From Lachnospiraceae bacterium (lineage in GTDB: Bacteria; Bacillota; Clostridia; Lachnospirales; Lachnospiraceae), in assembly GCA_026169045.1 (NCBI GenBank), contig JAPFDH010000029.1:1-36739 (forward strand): DNA of 36,739 nt, in the 5' to 3' direction. The position numbers and the translations under genes were made by a program. Below the pieces are notes generated by a model that saw only the letters and a list, made by a program, of their open reading frames with translations, had not been told where the DNA came from and ran no database searches. This document shows, one piece after another, positions 30,955 through 36,739 of this stretch (positions are counted from its first letter, which is position 1; each line of letters opens with the position of its first letter).

Positions 30955-33334
30955 GGGAAAACCGCAGGAATATTATGGATTTAAAGATGTGGAAAAAGAG
31001 GTGGAATTTTATCGATATGATATGCCGACACCGTGGATGAATTATCTTTCCAATGGAACTATGCATGCTATGATCTCCCATGCCGGAGGAGGTGTGGCAT
31101 TTTATAAATCTCCACAAATATGGAGAGTAAATCACTATCGTTTCTTCCATTTGCCCACAGACAGAAGCGGATTTTATACTTACATAAAAGATGGAGAAGA
31201 TATTTGGTGTCCAACCAATATGCCGGTTGAGACACGACCGGATACCTGGAAAAGCAGCCATGGCCTTGGATATACCCGATTTGAGGCCGGGAAAAAGGGA
31301 CTTACGGTAACCGCATTGTATTTTATTGGGAAGAAAGAGAATGCAATGATTTGGAATTTGCGTTTTTGTTCTGATCGGGATCGAACGATTATGGTGTATT
31401 CTTTTTTGGAACTGGGAATGATGGAATTTATGAGAGAGCTGCAGTGGCAGTGTTATAATAAGCATCAGTTGAAGGTTACGTGGATGAAGGAAGAACAAAG
31501 TTTGGTCTACCATTATGATGTGGAAACACAGCCCAAACCAGATGAAACGCCCCTTATTTATTTTGCATCTACAGAAACGGTTCAAAGTTTTGAAGGAGAT
31601 CGGGATGAATTTATCGGTCCATATCGAAGCGAAGAAAACCCCATTGCTTTGGAAGAAGACCTATTAGGCGATTCTGTTCTTCAGGGTGGTGATCCATGTT
31701 TTGCTTTACAGATTCCAGTAGAGTTGAAAGCTGGAGAAGAAAAAGAAATGTCTATTTTTCTTGGGGCAGCTATGACAGAAAATGAAATTCGAAGATCCTT
31801 AAAAAACTGCAGAAAAAAAGATTTCGTCAGGGAATCGTTTGAAGAATTGAAGGAGACATGGAACTGGTATGGAAGTCATTTTCAGTGTTGTGTTCCGGAT
31901 GAAAATGTACAGAGAATGGTTAATATTTGGAATCCATATCAGGCAGAGAGAAATTTTCTCTTTTCCAGAAATCTTTCCTACTATGCGACAGGGACATTTC
32001 GGGGAGTAGGCTATCGGGATACATCCCAGGATATTTTGGCGATGATTCCATTTGATTGTTCCAGGGCAAAAGAAAAGATGCGTCTTTTGCTGACACAGCA
32101 GTATAAAGACGGTCATGTAAATCATTATTTTTTCCCTATAGAAGGATATGAACCGGTCAAGACTATTCATTCCGATGATCATCTTTGGATGATTCTTACT
32201 GTTTGGAATCTTTTATGCGAAGAAGGAAGCTATGACTTTTTGAATGAGAAGATTCCTTATTATGATGGAGAAAGTGCCAGTGTTTATGAACATTTGAAAC
32301 AATCTATTTCGTTTACAAAAAACCATTTGGGAAAAGAAGGATTTCCTTTGATGTTACGTTCTGACTGGAATGATGCATTATTTCGTGTTTGCCGGGAGGG
32401 CAGGGGAGAAAGTATATGGACAGCTATGCAGTATGGTTTCATGCTTCAGAAAATGGAAGTAATTGCAACTGCAATGGGAGAAGAAACGATAGCAAGAGAG
32501 TATCGAATGGATTATGAGGAACAGAAAAAATTGGTAAATGAAAAAGCCTGGGATGGAAAATGGTTTCGGCGTGCGATTATGGATAATGGAGAATATTTGG
32601 GAAGAGCGGATGCAAAAGAAGCAAAAATTTGGCTGAATGCACAGACTTGGTCTGTCCTATCTGGTATGGGAGATCGAAAAAAATGCGAACAGGCTATGGA
32701 AAGTGTATATACCTATTTGAATACTCCAATGGGAATTAAAAAGATTGATCCGCCTATTGTAAATTTTCCGGATCCCAAAGAACCTTTGACCAATTATAAT
32801 CCGGGTACCGGAGAGAATGGTTCTGTTTTCTGTCATGCAAATACATGGGCGGTTATTGCAGAGTGTATGCTTGGACATGGAGATCGTGCATTTGAGTATT
32901 ATCAAAAACTGATCCCTTCTGTGGCTATGGAAACAGCCGGAGTTTGGCGGTATAAAGCAGAACCTTATGTGTATGCTTCCAATATTTTCGGACCGGATAG
33001 TTTGCGTTTTGGATTGGCAAATGTATCATGGCTGACCGGTACGGCAGCATGGATGTATCTGGCTGTCACTCAGTATATTTTGGGAATACGTCCTTCTATG
33101 GAAGGATTGATTTTGGATCCATGTTTACCGTCGGAATGGAAGGAAGTGAAGATTACCAGAGTTTTTCGAGATATTACCTACGATATACAAATCAGACAGG
33201 GATTTACAGTAGATGAAAGTGGTACTATTTGGGTTAATGGGGAACTTGTAAAAAGATTAAGCAAGAAAGAAAAAAGCTATCTTGTTTCGCCACCTAAAAC
33301 CGGTAAAATTTGTAAGATAGAGATGGTTTTATGA
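30944..33334 (+). CDS. GH94 family glycoside phosphorylase
   Basis: This 796-residue protein matches GH94 (cellobiose/cellobionate/chitobiose phosphorylase family) over its length: N-terminal beta-sandwich (about 1-270), linker, alpha/alpha-barrel and C-terminal beta cap. Visible motifs are GYRDTSQD (D359), catalytic Asp D474 in RSDWND, and the phosphate-site region ENGSVFCHANTW (H631). Such enzymes split beta-linked disaccharides with phosphate, saving ATP by giving a sugar 1-phosphate. No signal peptide is present. Its place after GH105 and GH28 suggests a uronic-acid-containing or de-capped disaccharide rather than plain cellobiose; cellobionate-type specificity is one option. Specificity is inferred only. 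Confidence 0.87.
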   Translation: MKYEGKPQEYYGFKDVEKEVEFYRYDMPTPWMNYLSNGTMHAMISHAGGGVAFYKSPQIWRVNHYRFFHLPTDRSGFYTYIKDGEDIWCPTNMPVETRPDTWKSSHGLGYTRFEAGKKGLTVTALYFIGKKENAMIWNLRFCSDRDRTIMVYSFLELGMMEFMRELQWQCYNKHQLKVTWMKEEQSLVYHYDVETQPKPDETPLIYFASTETVQSFEGDRDEFIGPYRSEENPIALEEDLLGDSVLQGGDPCFALQIPVELKAGEEKEMSIFLGAAMTENEIRRSLKNCRKKDFVRESFEELKETWNWYGSHFQCCVPDENVQRMVNIWNPYQAERNFLFSRNLSYYATGTFRGVGYRDTSQDILAMIPFDCSRAKEKMRLLLTQQYKDGHVNHYFFPIEGYEPVKTIHSDDHLWMILTVWNLLCEEGSYDFLNEKIPYYDGESASVYEHLKQSISFTKNHLGKEGFPLMLRSDWNDALFRVCREGRGESIWTAMQYGFMLQKMEVIATAMGEETIAREYRMDYEEQKKLVNEKAWDGKWFRRAIMDNGEYLGRADAKEAKIWLNAQTWSVLSGMGDRKKCEQAMESVYTYLNTPMGIKKIDPPIVNFPDPKEPLTNYNPGTGENGSVFCHANTWAVIAECMLGHGDRAFEYYQKLIPSVAMETAGVWRYKAEPYVYASNIFGPDSLRFGLANVSWLTGTAAWMYLAVTQYILGIRPSMEGLILDPCLPSEWKEVKITRVFRDITYDIQIRQGFTVDESGTIWVNGELVKRLSKKEKSYLVSPPKTGKICKIEMVL

Positions 33335-33536
33335 AGAGATAGAAAAGATAGAAATATATGATTCAGTATGTACTAAATTAAGAACATATTGAAAATATCT
33401 TGATATTCATTTGACAAAGTGCTATTTTTGAAATGAAGAAAAGGCGATTAGTAGAGCTAACCACCTAAGAATAGAAACCAGTGATCTTTGCTGAAAGAGC
33501 AAAGTGAGAGTTAAGAATTAGGAAGGTGATTTTACA
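33335..33536 (+). promoter_or_regulatory. pflB promoter and structured leader
   Basis: This 202-base gap holds AATATC-TT-GATATT (33394-33407), a TTGACA (33411-33416) with no fitting -10, and two leader hairpins: TTAG-N5-CTAA (33448-33460) and a perfect CTTTGCT-N5-AGCAAAG (33486-33504) some 30 bases before the ribosome site. An anaerobic or redox regulator is likely for pflB, but no Rex or Fnr consensus is present. No terminator was found for the phosphorylase operon. Confidence 0.45.
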
Positions 33537-35786
33537 ATGGCACAGGAAGCATGGTCAGGATTTAAAGGAAGAAAATGGAAAGAAGATGTGGATGTAAGAG
33601 ATTTCATCCAGAACAATTATGAACCATATGATGGGGATGAATCTTTCCTTGCGGGACCAACAGAAGCAACAGATAAATTATGGGGAGAACTTCAGAAACT
33701 CCAGAAAGAGGAACGTGCAAAAGGCGGCGTTCTGGATATGGAAACAAAGGTTGTTTCCGGTTTGACAGCATATCCGGCTGGCTATATCAATGAAGATATG
33801 AAGGATCTGGAAAAAGTGGTTGGTCTGCAGACAGATAAACCATTAAAGAGAGCATTTATGCCATACGGTGGTATTAAGATGGCAGAACAGTCTTGTACAA
33901 CATATGGATATGAACCAGACCCGGAACTCCATAAGATTTTCACAGATTATCATAAGACACATAACCAGGCTGTATTTGATGTATACACACCAGAGATGAA
34001 AAAAGCTCGTCATAATAAGATTATCACAGGTCTGCCAGATACCTATGGCCGTGGCCGTATTGTAGGTGACTACAGAAGAGTTGCTCTTTATGGAATTGAT
34101 TTCCTGATTGCAAAGAAGCAGGAAGATTTTGATAACTGCGGTGACGGTACAATGGTAGATGACGTAATCCGTCTGCGTGAGGAAATCGCTGAGCAGATTC
34201 GTGCATTAAAGCAGATGAAGGAAATGGCAGCTATCTACGGATTTGATATTTCCAAACCGGCGGTTAATGCTAAAGAAGCCGTACAGTGGTTATATTTCGG
34301 ATATCTGGCTGCTATTAAGACACAGAATGGTGCTGCCATGAGTGTAGGTCGTGTATCCACATTCTTGGATATCTATATGCAGAGAGATTTAAAGAACGGA
34401 ACATTGACAGAATCAGAGGCACAGGAATTAATTGATCATTTCGTTATGAAATGCCGTATGGTGAAGTTCGCAAGAATTCCTTCTTATAACCAGTTGTTCT
34501 CCGGTGACCCGGTATGGGCAACCTTGGAAGTGGCAGGTCTTGGTATGGATGGCCGTTCCATGGTTACAAAGAATGATTATCGTTTCCTGCATACACTGGA
34601 AAATATGGGACCGTCTCCAGAACCAAACCTGACTGTTTTATATTCATCCAGACTTCCAGAGACATTTAAGAAGTATGCTGCGTTGATTTCTGTAAGAACA
34701 AGTTCAATTCAGTATGAAAATGATGATGTAATGCGTCCGGTATGGGGTGACGATTATTCTATTTGCTGTTGTGTATCTGCTACACAGACCGGTAAGGAAA
34801 TGCAGTTCTTTGGTGCCCGTGCAAACTTGGCAAAATGTCTTCTGTATGCTATGAATGGCGGACGTGATATGAAGACAAAGGAACAGGTAGGTCCGGAACT
34901 TCGTCCAATCACATCGGAATATCTGGATTATGACGAAGTAATTCGTAAATATGATGTCATGATGGATTGGTTAGCAGGATTGTATGTAAATACATTAAAC
35001 CTGATCCAGTATATGCATGATAAGTATTATTATGAAGCAGCAGAAATGGCTTTGATCGACACTGATGTAAGACGTACATTTGCTACAGGTATTGCCGGTT
35101 TCTCCCATGTAGTTGACTCTTTAAGTGCAATTAAGTATGCAAAGGTAAAACCAATTCGTGACGAAGACGGTATGATTATGGATTTCGAGACCGTTGGTGA
35201 TTTCCCAAGATACGGAAATGATGATGACCGTGCCGATGATATTGCTGTCTGGTTGTTAAAGACATTCTTAACAAAGATTAAGAAGAGACATACATATCGT
35301 AATTCTGAACCTACAACATCTATTTTAACGATTACATCCAATGTCGTATATGGTAAGGCAACAGGAAATATGCCAGATGGAAGACGTGCCGGCGAACCGT
35401 TGTCTCCAGGTGCAAACCCAAGCTATGGTGCTGAAAAGAACGGATTACTTGCATCTTTGAACTCAGTTGCAAAGCTTCCTTATGAATATGCCCTGGATGG
35501 TATTTCCAATACGCAGACAATTAACCCAGGAGCATTGGGCCATGATGAAGATGAACAGAAGAAGAATCTGGTACAGGTAATGGATGGATACTTTAATCAG
35601 GGCGCTCATCATTTGAATGTCAATGTATTTGGACGTGAAAAATTGGTAGATGCAATGGAACATCCGGAAAAAGAAGAATATGCAAACTTTACAATTCGTG
35701 TATCCGGATATGCAGTTAAGTTTATTGATTTGACAAGAGAACAGCAGTTGGATGTTATTGCCAGAACTTGTCATGAAAGAATGTAA
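33537..35786 (+). CDS. pflB: formate C-acetyltransferase (pyruvate formate-lyase)
   Basis: This 749-residue glycyl-radical enzyme converts pyruvate and CoA to acetyl-CoA and formate, the main anaerobic pyruvate route. The catalytic pair is C411-C412 within an unusual Cys triplet ([12 protein letters not shown]410-C412). The radical glycine is G724 in RVSGYAVKF, 26 residues from the end as expected. Codon use is more C-ending and regular than in neighbours, which fits high expression. The ATG follows AGGAAGGTGA. pflA follows 17 bases later. Confidence 0.97.
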   Translation: MAQEAWSGFKGRKWKEDVDVRDFIQNNYEPYDGDESFLAGPTEATDKLWGELQKLQKEERAKGGVLDMETKVVSGLTAYPAGYINEDMKDLEKVVGLQTDKPLKRAFMPYGGIKMAEQSCTTYGYEPDPELHKIFTDYHKTHNQAVFDVYTPEMKKARHNKIITGLPDTYGRGRIVGDYRRVALYGIDFLIAKKQEDFDNCGDGTMVDDVIRLREEIAEQIRALKQMKEMAAIYGFDISKPAVNAKEAVQWLYFGYLAAIKTQNGAAMSVGRVSTFLDIYMQRDLKNGTLTESEAQELIDHFVMKCRMVKFARIPSYNQLFSGDPVWATLEVAGLGMDGRSMVTKNDYRFLHTLENMGPSPEPNLTVLYSSRLPETFKKYAALISVRTSSIQYENDDVMRPVWGDDYSICCCVSATQTGKEMQFFGARANLAKCLLYAMNGGRDMKTKEQVGPELRPITSEYLDYDEVIRKYDVMMDWLAGLYVNTLNLIQYMHDKYYYEAAEMALIDTDVRRTFATGIAGFSHVVDSLSAIKYAKVKPIRDEDGMIMDFETVGDFPRYGNDDDRADDIAVWLLKTFLTKIKKRHTYRNSEPTTSILTITSNVVYGKATGNMPDGRRAGEPLSPGANPSYGAEKNGLLASLNSVAKLPYEYALDGISNTQTINPGALGHDEDEQKKNLVQVMDGYFNQGAHHLNVNVFGREKLVDAMEHPEKEEYANFTIRVSGYAVKFIDLTREQQLDVIARTCHERM

Positions 35787-35803
35787 TTAGCTGGAGATGA
35801 CTT

Positions 35804-36562
35804 ATGGCGACAACAGTGACCGGAAATATTCATTCTCTTGAAAGTTTCGGCTCTGTAGATGGGCCGGGAGTTCGCTATGTGGTGTTTGTACAGGGCTGCC
35901 GAATGCGGTGTCAGTTTTGTCACAATCCGGATACATGGAAATTGGATGACAACCAGATCATGACGCCGGAGGAACTTCTTTCTAAAGCGCTGCGATATCG
36001 GGGATATTGGGGTGCAGAAGGCGGAATTACGGTAAGTGGCGGTGAACCGCTTCTTCAGATTGATTTCTTGCTGGAGTTTTTTAAACTGGCAAAAGCCGAA
36101 GGAGTTCATACGGTAATCGATACTGCGGGAAATCCTTTTACACGGGAAGAGCCATTTTTTGGAAAATTTAAGGAATTGATGAAGTATACGGATCTGCTGC
36201 TTCTGGATATCAAAGAAATCGATACGAAGAAGCATAAACAATTGACAGGTTTCGGAAATGAAAATATACTGGATATGGCATCGTATCTTTCGGAGATTGG
36301 AAAACCGGTTTGGATTCGTCATGTGTTGGTTCCTGAACGCAGTGATTTCGATGAAGACCTGATCCGTCTGAATACATTCCTGAAAACACTTCATAATGTG
36401 GAACGAGTGGAAGTTCTTCCGTATCATACCTTGGGTGTGTTTAAATGGAAAGAATTGGGGCATGCATATCCATTGGAGGGTATCGATCCTCCTAGTAAAG
36501 AACGTGTGGAGAATGCGAACCGTCTTCTGCACACAGAGGAGTATACGGGATACTTGAAATAG
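35804..36562 (+). CDS. pflA: pyruvate formate-lyase activating enzyme
   Basis: This 252-residue radical-SAM enzyme installs the glycyl radical on PflB. The 4Fe-4S motif is C32-x3-C36-x2-C39 (GCRMRCQFCHNP), followed by the GGE-type SAM motif TVSGGEPLLQ and the DTAGN segment. Length matches normal PflA, with no extra ferredoxin insert. GGAG lies before the ATG, and it forms an operon with pflB ending in a strong terminator. Confidence 0.96.
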   Translation: MATTVTGNIHSLESFGSVDGPGVRYVVFVQGCRMRCQFCHNPDTWKLDDNQIMTPEELLSKALRYRGYWGAEGGITVSGGEPLLQIDFLLEFFKLAKAEGVHTVIDTAGNPFTREEPFFGKFKELMKYTDLLLLDIKEIDTKKHKQLTGFGNENILDMASYLSEIGKPVWIRHVLVPERSDFDEDLIRLNTFLKTLHNVERVEVLPYHTLGVFKWKELGHAYPLEGIDPPSKERVENANRLLHTEEYTGYLK

Positions 36563-36571
36563 TATATGATT

Positions 36572-36608
36572 AAAAAAGAGTGTTACACTGATGTAGCACT
36601 CTTTTTTT
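36572..36608 (+). terminator. intrinsic terminator of pflBA
   Basis: The stem GAGTGTTACA (36578-36587) pairs with TGTAGCACTC (one G-U pair) around CTGA. It is flanked by six A and seven T residues, so it may work in both directions. Confidence 0.9.
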
Positions 36609-36654
36609 ACTTTATAGGAAAGTTCGATTTTTATTGAAACTATAAATGAAAAGA

Positions 36655-36672
36655 GCCCGCACAAAGTCGGGC
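36655..36672 (-). terminator. minus-strand terminator at window end
   Basis: GCCCG (36655-36659) and CGGGC (36668-36672) form a stem that, on the minus strand, is followed by TCTTTTCATT. It sits 21 bases after a minus-strand stop codon and supports a gene entering from the right. Confidence 0.6.
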
Positions 36673-36693
36673 ACAAGAATAAGATGACACCGG

Positions 36694-36738
36694 TTAGAAG
36701 ATGTAAAAACCTTCTACACCAGCCTCATCGGCAAATAA
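36694..36738 (-). CDS. C-terminal end of an unidentified minus-strand gene (cut by window)
   Basis: On the minus strand the frame from 36738 to the TAA at 36694 reads LFADEAGVEGFYIF with no stop, and a terminator-like hairpin follows. The fragment is too short to identify. The other two minus frames contain stops in this stretch, so this is the likely frame if a gene is present. Confidence 0.4.
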   Translation of the reverse strand, partial: LFADEAGVEGFYIF

Positions 36739-36739
36739 A

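Noticed and set aside
33411-33416. TTGACA as the pflB -35
   Set aside because: No -10-like hexamer occurs 15-19 bases downstream, so it cannot be called a promoter by itself.
35771-36676. 301-codon open frame on the minus strand opposite pflA
   Set aside because: It is fully antisense to a clear radical-SAM enzyme, has no recognisable motif and no ribosome site, and overlaps the pflBA terminator.

Overview
The window looks like chromosome of a low-GC anaerobic Firmicute, most likely a gut Lachnospiraceae of the Blautia/Roseburia/Dorea kind. This rests on AT-rich sequence with strong AGGAGG ribosome sites, a sufCBDSU iron-sulfur operon, a feoA-feoB locus with a small Cys-rich FeoB partner, pyruvate formate-lyase with its activase, and a YesMN-type two-component system beside an LplB/YtcP/LipO-type sugar transporter. 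No rRNA, tRNA, phage or transposase gene was seen.

Layout. 1-3682: the end of a small inverted-repeat element, an acidic membrane protein, an RlmD-type rRNA methyltransferase, then a MarR regulator with a FUSC-type membrane protein. 3840-7156: a 137-bp MITE-like element with 8-bp target duplications in the leader of an ogt gene, then an OLD-family ATPase/TOPRIM nuclease and a Crp/Fnr regulator. 7145-10703: thioredoxin, a DtxR-type metal regulator and the feoA-feoB-Cys-rich protein operon. 10862-15995: sufCBDSU. 16006-17842: a MarR-MATE efflux pair on the minus strand. 18138-33334: a carbohydrate locus. 33335-36608: pflB-pflA. The last 46 bases hold the probable C-terminus of a minus-strand gene.

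The carbohydrate locus is the most interesting region. A predicted cytoplasmic SGNH esterase and a YesL-like membrane protein converge on a YesM/YesN sensor kinase and response regulator. The regulator diverges from an operon of two permeases, a lipoprotein binding protein, a 943-residue protein with an unassigned toroid-like N-terminal part and a C-terminal GH105 unsaturated uronyl hydrolase, a GH28 glycosidase and a GH94 phosphorylase. None of the enzymes has a signal peptide and no transporter ATPase is encoded. The simplest reading is that acidic oligosaccharides (pectin/rhamnogalacturonan-like or another uronic-acid glycan) are imported and then deacetylated, cleaved and phosphorolysed inside the cell. 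A 20-base motif shared by the two promoter regions of the locus is a candidate YesN site. The substrate, the N-terminal function of the fusion and the GH94 specificity cannot be settled from sequence alone.

The first half is rich in regulatory dyads: twin MarR boxes, a GC-rich MarR palindrome over a -35 element, paired DtxR-like motifs in the feo locus, and a dyad over the suf -35. Two families of dispersed repeats also occur.
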